DNA from: Cymbidium sinense
Taxonomy: Eukaryota; Streptophyta; Magnoliopsida; Asparagales; Orchidaceae
Length of the DNA stretch: 64,000 nucleotides
NCBI GenBank assembly: GCA_021442155.1
Contig: CM038214.1
Location: 24,577,808 to 24,641,807 of the forward strand
Reading direction: 5' to 3'
The notes beneath the pieces were generated by a model. The model made no database searches. It was not told the origin of the DNA and saw nothing but the letters and a program-made list of their open reading frames with translations. Made by a program: the position numbers and the translations under genes. Below are positions 12,446-24,784 of this stretch, one piece after another. Position 1 is the stretch's first letter. The number at the start of each line of letters is the position of its first letter.

Positions 12446-13354
12446 ATAATGATGTCATTAAGAGTAGATCTATAAAATGTCCTAATCCTAACATAGTTAT
12501 GGTAGCTAAAGAAAATGTCTTCAAGAGACTTTCCTTGACTATTAGAGATTTGAATACCTTAAACCCTAACCCTAAATCATATTATAATACCATTTATTAT
12601 AGTATGTTATAGCATAATATATTTTAGCATGTAGTGGTGTGTTTATAAGATATTATATATATTAATATAAATCAAAAATATTGATTTAATAAATTTGAAG
12701 TGAAATTAAAGGTAGTACCAAAGGTGTGTTATGCCACTTGTAGTCCAAAAGTAAGATTTTATGTTCAAAATAAATATTATATGTTGAGAGTAGTATAGCA
12801 TCATATATCATAATATATTGTTCAACACATTTTAAATTCATTTAGATTTTACAATCATGTAAATGAGCCTACACTAGCATTATTTATAAAAATGTTGATT
12901 TAGACTTTAAAATGGTGGAATTTGGCCAAATTCATAATAGGTAGAGCATGGCATCATAATATATTATTTCAATTTAAAATATGTAAGTGATACAACTAAA
13001 ATATATAATTTTTTTTATATTTAGACTAATTTTATGATTTTTTTTATCTTAAGAAATCCTTTGTGATGTATATGCAATATAATATAATATAATATGTTAT
13101 AGTGTATTATAATATAGATGCCTAAACATAGTGTAGCATCATGCATTATAGCATACTATTGTGTATTACTACTTATGTTTAGCATATTTTAGTTTATTAT
13201 AGTATGATGTAGTAGAGTTTGTACTAGTATAATTCATAAAAAATACATTTATAGGTTGAGATGATGGGATGTGGCCAAATTTAAGGTGTTTAGGGAACAT
13301 CATTCTGTTATGATTTCATTTAATCAAAAAATAATTTTGCATCCAAAATATATG

Positions 13355-13395
<41 letters not shown>

Positions 13396-13740
13396 TTTGT
13401 TAAAGTGTTTTATTTTAAGGTGTAACGTAAGATAATACATTATATGAAATCATATATGAATTTGGCCAAATTCATGGTTCACACCAAGAAGAAACACAAA
13501 AATTATGCTATTTTATACCATTTCTAATAGAAAAATAACAATTTTACATCCAAAATGAACATTATTCATATTTTGAGAAAATTTTGTTATTTGTTTCTTT
13601 TATTCTAATGAGGTGTAATGTTAGACAATATATTATATTATAACAAATTATAACATAACATCATATATTATAATATAATATAGTGTGTTAATTCACACCA
13701 TAATATGTTTAGCATGATATTGTATAGTTAGTTTGAGCTT
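12446..13740. other. AT-rich unique DNA, no gene recognised
   Basis: Non-telomeric, very AT-rich sequence. ATAATATA and TATTATAGTATG words recur, and phrases such as GGCCAAATTCATAATAGGTA come back with changes near 12931, 13274 and 13463, so it may be an old tandem or inverted repeat. No open frame resembles a known protein on either strand. A TA microsatellite lies within it. Confidence 0.6.
13359..13391. repeat. (TA)n microsatellite
   Basis: An uninterrupted TA dinucleotide run of about 33 bases lies within the AT-rich unique segment. Confidence 0.95.
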
Positions 13741-16249
13741 ACACCATCATAAATCATAAAATGTTGATTACAATGTTAAGATGATGTAATTTGAACGAAT
13801 ACATTGTTAAGCTTTTGGTTAAAGTATTAAAGGTGTATATAAGAGAAGAAATAAGATTTGATGATAATTCCATATCAAGCTCATGAAGGGAGAATAGGTA
13901 GGGGATCACACATGCATTGGACATGACATGAGAGGGTCTGTCGAGCATAGAAGAAGAAAATCTAGGGATAAGGTTTGAATTCAATTTGATTATATGATTT
14001 ATGGAAAGAAGATCTGGAGATAAGAATCTATAATCCAGGGATTAAGATCAATCGACTTTAATTTATTTTGTTTTAATTGATGTGAGGCATATCTGCTAGA
14101 TATGTCTCGAGTCCACGGGATCGGGTATATGAACCTTCCACTTGGGAAGTAGGTTCAGCTATCCTCTGGGATTGGATTTGCATTTGATTTCATAGATTTG
14201 TTTTGGGGATGTATCCACTGGGGATAAGAGTTTGGGATTTCTTTGATTTAGACTCTAAGGGGAGTTGGTTTAATTTGGCTCCACTAGGGAGGCCGGTTTT
14301 GAATTTGATTTGTTTGAATATGATTTGGGGCTCCAGGGGAGAAGTGTGATTTAACTCTATTGGAAAAAATTGGGTTTAATTTAACTGAGTTAATGTATGG
14401 ACTCTATCAATGGACCCATAAGAAGGCCATATCAACTTTGACCTACGCAGTTTATAAATCCAAAGGGATAGTCTACGATAGAGCTAGGGGTTGCCTTTCA
14501 AATTGCAAATGATGCTAAAGAAGAAGTAGCGACATCTCCTAAAGTAAGGAACAACCACTAGGGTGACCCGTTGGATGCACAACAAATCAAACCTGACCTA
14601 GGGCGACTACTAAGTGAATGTTGATGGGGACTTATGTTAACTCAAAAGTAGTCAAGATTAGTTTTATCTTAATTTCATGTGATTTGATATGGTTTAGTTT
14701 GATTTCAAATTGAGGGCATATTCAGGGATGTGAGCTCCAAATTTGAAAGATTTAATTTATGGACCATATCGTGCGATGGGCCCACTAAGAAGGGGCTATA
14801 TCGACTTGTCCTATCTCATTTATAAATCCAAAGGGATAGTCTACTGTGGGGAGCTAGCCAACCTAAGGGGTTGCCTTTTCGTGCAGCAAATGCTATGCAG
14901 AAGAAGGCATAGCAGACTTACATCTTCTAAAGTAGGGAACAACCGCTAGAGTGACCTATTAGTAGTATAATAAATCAAACCTGACTTAGGGGCAACTACT
15001 GAGTGAATGGTGTTGGGGACTTATATCAACTCAAGAGTAGTCAGGTGATTCCTATAGGGAGTTTTGCTGACACTGCATTAAAGATAGGATACCTGCTTGG
15101 GAAAAGGTACGAGGAGTGTCCTCCTAATCCACAAGTGAATACATATTTTATTTATATATTTGCATGGACCCTATTGGTGTGCAAGGGACCACACTGAGAA
15201 GGGGCTATGTCGACCTTGACTTGTCTCAGATTTACTGGACCAAGGGAGAATCGCACATCTAATGGATTCTCCAACCATGGGTGGTGAAAAGGAAATGTCT
15301 AATCCAATAGTAACTCGGGTAGTGTCCAAATGGGTTCGCAAAAGATGTGATCCAAATATAGTGCCCACAAGGGAGGTGTTGCTAGGGCGTTATCATGATC
15401 CCTGGAAAAGAAAGCCTATAGTTGTATGGTGGCCAACTCAAGTAGAAAGTGTAGCAGACTTACATCTGCCATGAGTGGTGTATCCTAAGGTGCAAGAACC
15501 AACCAACCTAAGGTGTATCCATCAGCATAGTGAGAACAAACCAACCTAAGGTATCTATCGGTGTGCAACGATCAATCTAGAAAGAAAGCATGTAGGCTTA
15601 CAACATTCTAAGTAGAACTAATCATTGGGATAGTTTATCATCAACGAAATATGTTATCAAACTTAGAGCGATGACTAAGTGACGATCCCCAAGGAAAGAT
15701 TGGACCTAGACTTGAAGCAATCAGGAGGGAAGGAGCTACTAGGGGTTTATCCAAAACCTCAAATATACTGGACACAGTTAGTGCACGAAGGTGAATCTAA
15801 GAAGAAAGTGTAGCAGACTCACATCCTCTTAAATGAAGCTAACATGAGGTAGCTTACCACCACATGGTAAGGCCTACTAAACTAACAAGGTGCTTGTTGG
15901 TGTCTAGTGGCCAAGTAAGAAAGGAAAGTATAGACTTACATCCTCCAAAGTAGGAAGACCACTAGACACACTAGCGTGGGTAGCACATTAGCTCTGAGTA
16001 GCATCGAGTGAGTGCCACTAGGGCGTTATCTCAACTCAGAGTAGCCCGAGAAAAAAGATATGTGTTTATTTTATATGTTTGTGTTGTGTCGATGAAGGAT
16101 AAGATGCCGCTTGGGTTCCTTACACCTACCTTAAATACATCATGGAAGATTCATAAACAAGAATACTTTCAACATGGAAGAGATTGAATTTGAAATGGAA
16201 TTTTCATTGATGATATTTTTTTCAAAATTTTTTTATAATATTTCTATAA
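13741..16249. repeat. Degenerate repeats downstream of the gypsy pol (possible 3' variable region)
   Basis: This lies on the 3' side of the minus-strand Ty3/gypsy pol. Phrases recur: TTTATAAATCCAAAGGGATA near 14451 and 14819, and GTAGCAGACTTACATC-like words near 14525, 14908, 15450, 15583, 15808 and 15929, each followed by a stretch about a gene-free 'AAGTAGG' word and references to CAACTCAAGAGTAG. Short open frames here have no family resemblance. Tat-type gypsy elements are known to carry long, repeat-prone 3' non-coding regions and this may be one, but no LTR ends or terminal TG/CA could be placed. Confidence 0.5.
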
Positions 16250-17290
16250 GTAGAGCCCATTGATTGGAAGCATTGGGTGCTCTCCCTTATAATTAATAAG
16301 CTGATAAGATTCTCCTTGGTAGGCCTTCTCTATAGAAAAGGGTCTTCCCAAGTGGGTTCAAACTTGCCTCCCATCTTAATGAGAAAGCATTGGTCTCCTT
16401 AAAACAAAATAAGCTTTCCTACTTGAAAAGCTCTAGATGACCAACTTGTTGTGAGCTTGAATCATTTTAGCTTTGTACAACTTGAGGTTTTGGCATGCAG
16501 GCTCTCCTCCATACCTTGAGCTCTTCTAACCATAATTTGGCATTCTACTCTATGATCTTACCGCCCATAGCTATCCCAAGGATGGAGTGTAGACGAGTTA
16601 AAGTTCTATATATGGTGTGGTAGGCCCACAAGGCTTCAAATAATCATGCCACTATCACTTATTTTGTTGAGTGTCTTCTTTAGTATTTGAATGAGAGTTT
16701 TGTTGAAGGCTTCGCTGCTATTTTCCTTTGATAGTTGATGGTAGAAAATCTCCAATCTATACTATGTCTTCGGTCAAAGTAGTTGATCTCGGTGCTCTTG
16801 AATGTAGTACCATTATCAAATATAATTCATCGAGGGACTCCAAACCTATATATGATATGGTTTCTATAAAACTAGAGCACATGCTAAGCTATGACCTCTC
16901 TAAGCCAAATCGCCTTCGCCCATTTAGAAAAGTAGTCAATACTAGCTAAGATGGATCGATGACCCTTGGAAGAAGGAGGATCAATCGGACCCATTATCTC
17001 GTACCCAACACTGAATGGCCATGAGGCCAATGTAGATGTAAAATGTTGGGTGGTTGGTGTAGGACCACATCGTGTATTTGACATTGGTGGCATCACCTAG
17101 CCATATCCAAGCAATATTTGATCATCGACAACCAGTTGTATCCTAGTCTCTTGATCATCAGTTTTATCTTCAGACTAGATTGGTTGGCTCCACATAATCC
17201 TGAATGTACCTCGATCATGATCTTACGGTCTTTGTGCTTCTCTAAACAATGTAACCACATATGATTGAAAGGTCGTCGATACAAGACACC
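16250..17290 (-). pseudogene. Ty3/gypsy integrase remnant
   Basis: The zinc-binding end is seen as EVHSGLCGANQSSLKIKLMI (17093-17220). The catalytic core follows with GPIDPPSSKGHRSILASIDY (first Asp of the D,D,E triad), FGVPR-stop-IIFDNGTTF (second Asp) and SEAFNKTLIQILKK (Glu, near 16700). The C-terminal part is recognisable as LWLEELK and, near 16350, KFEPTWEDPF, which matches the family's GKFEPxWEGPF. All three catalytic residues are still present, but stops and frame changes interrupt the frame at least five times. Confidence 0.85.
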
Positions 17291-17299
17291 ATCTATAAC

Positions 17300-17960
17300 A
17301 ACATTGGAAAGTGCTCTACTTCATCTGATGGGCTTGGGACTTCTCTTGAGGAAGTTTGCCTTTATTTAGGTAATCCATGAATGGTTGCCTCCAATCTAAC
17401 TCCTTGTCCTTCATGGCAATGGCAACCTTCTCTTCAAGAGAGTACTTTTTGATGAGTTCAATATCAATAAGGGATAAGACTTATCTATTTTAGATCTTTA
17501 TTTATATGGACTCATCCTCTGGACATGCCAACTCCTTGGAAAGCTTGGCTAAAGAATATGCTATAACTCTCCTCGAGGAATCTTATAAATGGTAACCTCT
17601 AGGATTTGGGCCAATAACTCCATGATGTACTCATGGTAGTGATGGAGCTTGGGCTTTATAACTTTATAGGACCCAACGATTTGGTTGATAACTAGCTAAG
17701 AATCCTTGAAGATGTTGATGTTTTGGATGCTTAGAGTAATGGCTAACTCCAGACTAAAATCAGAGCCTCATATTTGGCTTCATTATTGATGCAATGATTA
17801 GATAGATGATATGAGAATCACATCACATCACATTCTGGAGTTAAGAGAACTATTTCTACCCCTGCCTATCTTAGAATAGTAGATTATGGTTCTTCTCCTC
17901 ATTGAGAGGAAGCCGCACCATCAAAGTACATCGCCCAACGGTGAATGCTAGTATCCCCTA
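17300..17960 (-). pseudogene. Second (archaeal-type) RNase H of the gypsy element
   Basis: WAMYFDGAASSQ (17900-17940) matches the start of the additional RNase H domain of Tat-type elements (family form WxLYFDGAS). Downstream on the minus strand, INNEAKYEALILVW (about 17770) matches TNNEAEYEALIxGL. Later parts, IYKIPRGE and NSLAKLASELACPEDESI-like sequence, are visible around 17520-17590. Frameshifts separate the pieces. This domain separates a Tat-like element from Athila and CRM types. Confidence 0.75.
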
Positions 17961-17989
17961 AGTTCATGATTTGTTCATCGGGGAGATCA

Positions 17990-18545
17990 TCACTAAGCGG
18001 AGAGTCAACAGAAAGTGGGTGTGTTGCTAAAAAATTTTCTAGCACTTGTCTTTTCACTGCGCGGAGGGGTACGAAGGTAATGTCAAACTGTGAGAGGATC
18101 ATGGACCGTCGTACAATCATATAGCATCGCCATGTCATGAGATATTGTAGTGGATTGATTAGAGATGAAGTTCACCTTATGAGGAAGCATGTAGTTGTAG
18201 CTTTTGGGATGTAAAGATTAAAGATGGCAATGCTTTTCAATGGGTGGATAATTAGGTAGGGATTAGATAATGACAAGTAGTAGTGCATTTTCCTTCCCTT
18301 CATCATTGGCTTGGGAAATAAAGCACCAAGGGAGTCATTTAACATAACAATGTATGAGTTTCGATATAGGTTGCTAGAACCAATACTTCATCGTAATGCT
18401 TGATGTCTTTGAAGGCATGCTCACACTTATCATCCCGCTTGAACTTGGCATCCTTTTTGACAAGTACTGAGAAGGACTGACATCATCTAGATAGGTTGGA
18501 TATAAAGCATCTTAGATATGAAAACTGCCCTTGGAATGATCTGAG
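17990..18545 (-). pseudogene. Ty3/gypsy RNase H remnant
   Basis: AKFKRDDKCEHAFKDIK (near 18430) matches FxWDDxCExAFxxIK at the RT-RNase H connection. The end of the domain is MILSQFDITFVPLRAVKRQV followed by ENFLATHP (18010-18130), matching LLSEFDIxYVPQKAIKGQALADFLAxHP. The middle is frame-broken. Confidence 0.75.
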
Positions 18546-18559
18546 TTGAGTTAAACTTT

Positions 18560-19260
18560 TAGGGGGGTAACATTTCTAATATTGCATTGATCTTCTTCGG
18601 ATCGATTTTGACTCCTTAGTGTCAAAAAATAAACCCAAGTAATTTTCTTGAAGCTACTCCGAAAGCACACTTTAGGGGGTTAATTTTGAGGTTAAATTGT
18701 CTAAACTATTCAAAAACTACTCTCAAGTCAAAGAGATGGTATTCTTTTCTCTATTTTTGACCATTAGATCATCAACATAGCACTCTACTAAATGATGAAT
18801 GAGTTTTTCGAAGATTCGAGTCATAGCCCACTGGTATGTAGCACGACATTTTTAAGGCTAAAGGCATGACCTTTTAGATATAGATCGATCGGGTTCTAAA
18901 AGTAGTGTTTATTTCATCTTCAGGGGTCATCTTTATTTGGTTATATCCAGATGAGCCATTCATGAAATAGAAGACTACATGAAATGAGGCAATGTCCACC
19001 ATCAGCTCCGAGATTGGTAGTGGAAATTCCTCTTTTGGACATGCCTAACTTAAATCCCTAAAATTGATGCATATGTGAATTTATCAATTCATTTTCTTAA
19101 CTAGGACGATGTTGGCTAACTAGGTAGGTTTTTTCTTTTGGATGAAGCCAACATCGATCAATTTCTTGACTTCAAAAAATTCTTATTGTTCTATGTCTAA
19201 TCACATGCATCTTGGAGCTTGCTTGATAGGTTAGCGTAGTTCTATTACTAGTTTATGGAC
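18560..19260 (-). pseudogene. Ty3/gypsy reverse transcriptase remnant
   Basis: Reading on the minus strand: EVKKLIDVGFIQKKK near 19180, LANIVLVKKMN, RDLS-stop-ACPKEEFPLP, FMNGSSGYNQIKMTPEDE (about 18930) and, at 18768-18779, the catalytic YVDD box. These are the conserved blocks of plant gypsy RT. Several stops and at least two frame changes are present, so it is not functional, although the YVDD box is intact. Confidence 0.85.
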
Positions 19261-20289
19261 TACATCAAGAGATAATCCAGGCATCTCTTCATAACTCCAT
19301 GCAAAGTTATCCTTAAACTCAATCAATAGCCTAACTAAGTCATTGGATTCAATTTCATTTAACAAAGAACTGATGTTCTTAAGTTGATTTCCTTGAGCTC
19401 ATTGATGGTTGACTTGATCTCTTCTTTGAACTATGGCAGTGCATCTTTGACTTCAAAATTATTTGGATCATCTGAACTTTTCAAGCACAGCTCCTCTTAT
19501 GAGTTAATGTGATTTGAAAAGAACCTATGAGATTCCAAATGATTGGTGATGACTAAGCAGTATTCGTCATCATCAACTGGACCCACTATACTGAATCCTA
19601 GTCCTAGTCTTGATTGAGAGCTTTTGCATTTGTTATTCCAAATTCTTTTGAAGTAGTCTGACCTATGATTTGACTAAGTATGTGGGATTAACCCTTTCAT
19701 TGCTAAATTATGAACACAAGGCAAGTACTAATCAAAAGGTAATTCTATTAAATCTTTATATAAAATCATCTCAAGTTCTACATCAACTTGACTTGAGGAT
19801 GATGCTCAAAAGAACCTTGTCTTGGATGACTTAGAGATTCTTTAACTACCAAACCCTCAACTTTTGAAGGAAAGTGGGGTTAAAGCTAAGATTCCCAAAT
19901 AATGCCTAACTGTTTCACATATAGACTTGGATATACTTATGCTTTGCTTTGGAGTCCAATCTTCATCACTATCTGACTCAAGTGTCACCTCCAAGGGAAT
20001 CTACTACTGAGAAGAGCTAGTTGGTGTGCTAACCATATAAGACTCATCCTATGAACTATATTCTACATCTATATGGATAATAAGTTTACTCCAGGTAGCT
20101 GGGACATATCTTCTATTGGGTGTCCAATATGGAGGTTTTCCACCCCTAGGATTGCCTATGAACTGGCCTCTTCCTCTACCTGTTGGAGGTCAGGTCATCC
20201 TACCCATATGTTCGAATGGAGTAATGAACTGTGGGTGGAATCTAATGTCAGGCTCCACTTCCTCCTCCAAGTCTATTTTTGTTCCCTTT

Positions 20290-22490
20290 ATTTTATTTTT
20301 CATTTTCTCTTATGTTTTCCTTTTCTTTTTCTCTTTATTTTTTTTTACTTTTTCTTTTCTATTTTATTTTTAAACTTTATCCAAGTTTGCGAGAATAGAC
20401 ATGTTGATTTTGAGGAAAGTAGCAAGCTGCATCCTCATATATGCCGACCTCGTGAATTGTAAATGGCTTGAGATCTCCTTTGACACAGTAGACGATCCCA
20501 CCTCTCACAAACTTCATACATTGATGTAGAAAGAATAGAACTATGTTGTTCTCATGTATCCATGGTCTTCCAAGAAAAGCATTGAAAGATGTATCCAAGT
20601 CTATAATGTGAAACTTGGCTTCGGTCTTCCAATCATCTATCTCCAAAGGTAACACTATGGAGCCTAAGGCCTGTTGACCTCAAGTTTGGAGTGCAGATTC
20701 AATCTTCCCATCTTAGACTTAGGAGTCTTCTAGACACTAAGACTTCCCTAGTCATAAGACACTTCTAACAATTAGATAAACACTTAACCTAATCCTAAAG
20801 ACTTAGAAGGGTTAACCTTAAAATTAGGTTATGCCTAGGATTAATTATTATTTGACAAACCCAAATCCAATCCATGTTCACCTTCTCAACCAAACCTCAA
20901 GTTCAATTCAAACAATAAATTCAAATCCAAATCCAAACCCAAATTCCAAAATGAAATGATTGAAGCCCATGATCAAATCCAAACATGAAACTTTTCCTAA
21001 GCCATATGACCTATCCCATGGACTTAGCCAAATCTTAATTCAAATCAATCCAAAATCAATTGATTTTCTCATAATAAATTTATATCATCAATCATTTTCC
21101 TAAATATCAATAAAATCTACATTCAAATGATCAAAACTAAATCAAACTATATCAAATTAAATCAAAACCATTCCTAAGTCATATGACCTATTCAATGGAC
21201 TTAGCCAAATCTTAATCCGAATCAAGTCAAACTCAATTTATTTTCTCACAAATCAATCATATGTTCAATCATATTACAAATTTAAATAAAATATACATTT
21301 GAATCATTAAAACTAAATCAAACCAAATCAAAATCAAACCACATGACAAACTCCTTGGACTTAGCCAAATTCCTTCATTCCAAAACCCAAATTCAATTGA
21401 TTTTCTCATGAATCAATCATACCTTCAATCATATTCATAAATATAAATGAAATCTATAATCATCAAGGCAAACCAAAATCAACCCAAGTCAAACCCATTT
21501 GAACCCAAGTTATTTGCAATTGAATTTATATATCAATCCCAAATCCATATATAAACTCAACAAATCAAACTCAACCCAAAATCGTCAACAAACCCACTCA
21601 TCTAGTTGACCAAAGTGGCAATTTGACCTATTTGAGCAAGTTCTAATCCTAGCCAAATTAGAACTAAGCCATCAAAACCTCCCATCATGATTGATCACCC
21701 TAGGTTGATCAATTATCACAAATTAGGCTGAACCAAGTCAACTTGATCATTTGACCAAGTCAACCCCTTAACCCATATAAACCTAAACAAGCCAAATTTC
21801 AACCTAAGCCAAATCGCATGAAACAAATGATTCATACCAAATCAAAATCAATATTTGAATATGACTTACCTTCAATTGAGTCAAACTAAACCCAATTGAT
21901 CCTCTTAACCCAAGTTGACCAAAATTGACCTGAAAAACCAAATTGGGTGAAATCAAAAATATAAACCAAATTGACTGCAACCAATGGCTAAAGTTTATTC
22001 CAAATTGGTTGTTGAACTTGACTAAAGCCATGATTGGACCAATTGAACCCAATCGACCTACCTAGCCCAAATTGACATAAAGGTTCATGTTGGCCTAAAT
22101 CAAAACCAAATCCAAATTAATTGAAACCAAAGCCTATAATCATCTTTAATTGGTCAAGAAAACCCAAACCAACATCAACCCAAGCTAATTTCAATTTGGT
22201 CAAATTGGTCAACTTAACCATTTGACCCAAAATGAATTAACCAAAATCAAATCTAAGCCAAACTAAACCAAACCAATTAAACCAAAACATCCCAAATGAT
22301 CATATGAACTTGACCCAACCTTGGTGTGACCCATTTGACCAATTGGTCAACTTGACCAACTTAACCTAATTTGACCTAAATGACTCAAATTGAGCCAAAC
22401 CTAACCAAATCAACTCCAATTGACTTGAAATTTGGCAAACACTTTTGGCTCATTTCAAATCTACCCAAATTAAATCTAATGCCAAATGAT
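20290..22490. repeat. Segmental duplication, copy A
   Basis: This is near-collinear with 24785-26980 at an offset of about 4.45-4.50 kb. Matching landmarks are ATTGAAAGATGTATCC at 20581 and 25034, the CTTCTAGACACTAAGA word near 20727 and 25178, and ACTTTTGGCTCATTTCAAAT at 22441 and 26936. It contains the gypsy protease end and about 1.7 kb of non-coding DNA rich in AACCAAATCAAA and TTGACCAA words. No gene is seen in the non-coding part on either strand. Confidence 0.88.
20377..20655 (-). pseudogene. Ty3/gypsy protease C-terminal remnant, first copy
   Basis: The open stretch includes FHIIDLDTSFNAFLGRPWIH followed by LHQCMKFV. This matches the conserved end of the plant gypsy aspartic protease (SYNxLLGRPWIH...LHQxLKF). 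The N-terminal catalytic Asp region is not recognised. The same segment occurs again at 24840-25130. An unrelated Phe-rich plus-strand frame at 20073-20462 overlaps it and is not a gene. Confidence 0.78.
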
Positions 22491-23540
22491 CATTCTCTTG
22501 GGTCAAGGGCATCACATGAGACAAATCATCCATGTAAGTGGTCATTTCCATTATTTGGCCACTTGACTCTCCCAATGATCCACCTAAATTAAGGACACCA
22601 CCCAATTGGGTGGTTGGGTCATGACCCATGGGTGGTGAAATCACCTCACCCTCCATTGGAGCATTTGAAACCCATAGGACACCCATGATTCCTTCTTGCA
22701 TCCACTCACACCTTCAACCAACCAAGCGAGCAACTCACCTCCTCCCACCATGCAACTTAATGAAATGGTGAGAGCACTAGAAGCCAAACCCAATCCTACC
22801 ATCCAATCAAGTTGACCCACTCATTTCTTAAACACACACAAAAAAAATCATTCCTCAAAGCTCATACCCAAGACAGAGATATTCTAATTAAGCTCATTCA
22901 TAGATTGAAGTATTTTTATCCCAAAAAGGACACTCATTTTGATCTAACTTTCCCATTTCTCCATCAAACTCAAATTAACTTTGCAATTTTAGGTCTAGAG
23001 CAAGAATGAATCATCTCCGCTTTGAATTAGAGGTGGGACTTGATCAAAGCCCAAATTAAATTTGTGGCCTTAACGCCAAGAAATTGATCTTAATCAATGG
23101 GCTTTCTCCACTAGATCATGCTTCCTCAATTTCAGACATCAATTGAGCTTTTATGCTTCTAAAGATCCTTAGAAAAATTGGTTGGCTTTTAAGAAAACTT
23201 GTAACTGTTATCTTGATTGGATCCCTTCCGATGTCAAGAATGGAGATCTTTTAGATTGATCCATCTTATGGATCAAATGAGCAATATGGACTATCCTCAC
23301 TTAAAGTTAGATCACATTGTATGGATTAAAAATATGTGATTAGACTATTAATCGATCATATTTAATTTTATTAAGTTATGATTAATATATGTGATCTAGA
23401 TAAAATGCATAATAAATGCATGTGCTTATAGTTTAAGTCTATTCATGTGTGATTTATATAGATTAAATTGTAATGAGAATATAGTCCGACATCTAACATT
23501 TTAAATAGCCCCAAGGAGGTCATTTAAATTCCTCACTACC
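22491..23540. other. Unique DNA without a recognisable gene
   Basis: Non-telomeric sequence continues the composition of copy A and becomes more balanced. A few short open frames exist (22450-22701 minus, 22812-23009 plus) but none resembles a protein family. From about 23300 it resembles AT-rich terminal DNA of an unidentified element. It ends abruptly at a GRP 3'-UTR scrap. Confidence 0.55.
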
Positions 23541-23606
23541 TGGTTTGTTACTTAATGAAATCAAAAGAAGAAATGTTGAATCTGAATTTGTTCTCTGTAA
23601 AAAAAA
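23541..23606 (+). pseudogene. GRP 3'-UTR fragment, copy 5 (tail only)
   Basis: Only the last 66 bases of the GRP unit remain: TTACTTAATGAAATC, AAAAGAAGAAATGTTGAATC and TTCTCTGTAAAAAAAA. It joins unique DNA on the left and telomere-like words on the right, so it marks the right edge of the inserted or rearranged 11-kb non-satellite block. Confidence 0.8.
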
Positions 23607-24784
23607 CCAAAAAATCTAAACCCTAAACTAAAACATGAACACTAAACCCAAAACCTAAACCTAAACCCTAAAAAAAACCTAAACCCTAAAACCAACAACC
23701 TAAACACTAAACCCAAAAAATAAAATAAAAAAATAAATAATAAAAAAACCTAAAATTAAACCTAAACTAAATAAAACCTAAAAATAAAATAAAACTTAAA
23801 ACCTAAACCTAAATAAAATAAAAAAATAAAATAAAATAAATACCTAAACTAAAACCAAACCTAAATAATCTAAAAAAAAAAAATAAAAAATAAAAACCAA
23901 AAAACTAAACTAAAAAATAAAAAATCTAAAATAAATAAAATAAAATAAACTAAACCAAAATAAATAAAACCTAAACCCTAAACTAAACAAAATAAAATAA
24001 TCTAAAAATAAACCTAAACCTAAACTAAAATAAAACCTAAAACCTAAACCTAAATAAATAAAATAAAAACCTAAACTTGAAAATAAAATATAAAACCTAA
24101 ACCTAAAAAATAAAATAAAAATAAAACTAAACAAAAAAATAAACATAAACCTAAACTTAAACCTAAGAAATAAACTAAAATTAAAAACCTAAACTAAAAT
24201 AAATTAACCTAAAATAAATAAACTAAACTAAATAAAAATAAAAATAAACCTAAATAAAAATAAAAAATAAAATAAACTATAAAAAATAAAATAAACTAAA
24301 TAAACCTCAACCTACTAGTTAACCTAATTTTTTTTAAAAACCTAAATCATAAACCCTAAAAAACCCTAAACGCTAAACCCTAAACCCTAAACCCTAAACT
24401 AACCCTAAACCCTAAACTCCTAAACTAAACTATGAACCCAACCTAACCCTAAACCCTAAAACTAAACATAAAAAAAAACTAAACCTAAACACTAACTCCT
24501 AAATTCTAAACCCTAAACCCTAAACCCTAAACCCTAAACACTAATCCTTCAACCCTAACCTACAACCTTAAACCCTAAACCCTAAACCCTAAACCATAAA
24601 CCCTAACCCTAACCCTAAATCCTAAATTGTAAACCCTAAACCCTAAAACCCTAACCCTAAACCCTAAACTAAACCTAAACATTAAACCCTAAACCTTAAA
24701 CCCTTAACCCTAAATCCTAAACCCTATACCCTAAATCCTAAACCTTAAAATTAAACCTAAACCTAAACCTAAACTTAATTTCTT
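23607..24784. repeat. Telomere-like and A-rich satellite
   Basis: Telomere-like words occupy about 23607-23740, A-rich words 23741-24305, a divergent box 24306-24330 (CTACTAGTTAACCTAATTT), and telomere-like words 24331-24775. A T-rich stretch then leads into the duplicated segment. No gene is seen. Confidence 0.87.

Larger units (their letters stand above)
16250..20660 (-). mobile_element. Decayed Ty3/gypsy LTR retrotransposon pol, probably Tat-like
   Basis: On the minus strand, pol domains occur in order: protease (about 20655-20377), reverse transcriptase (19190-18560), RNase H (18540-18000), a second, archaeal-type RNase H (17960-17480), then integrase (17290-16250). This order, with a second RNase H between RNase H and integrase, is known from the Tat lineage (Ogre, Retand, Grande types). 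Each domain has in-frame stops and frameshifts, so the element is dead. No gag domain is seen upstream of the protease; that position holds AACCAAATC-rich non-coding DNA. No LTR pair or primer-binding site could be recognised. Confidence 0.85.

Noticed and set aside
20073..20462. Two overlapping plus-strand frames near the gypsy protease
   Set aside because: The minus strand encodes the LGRPWIH protease motif, and the plus-strand frames become a T-rich low-complexity Phe run.
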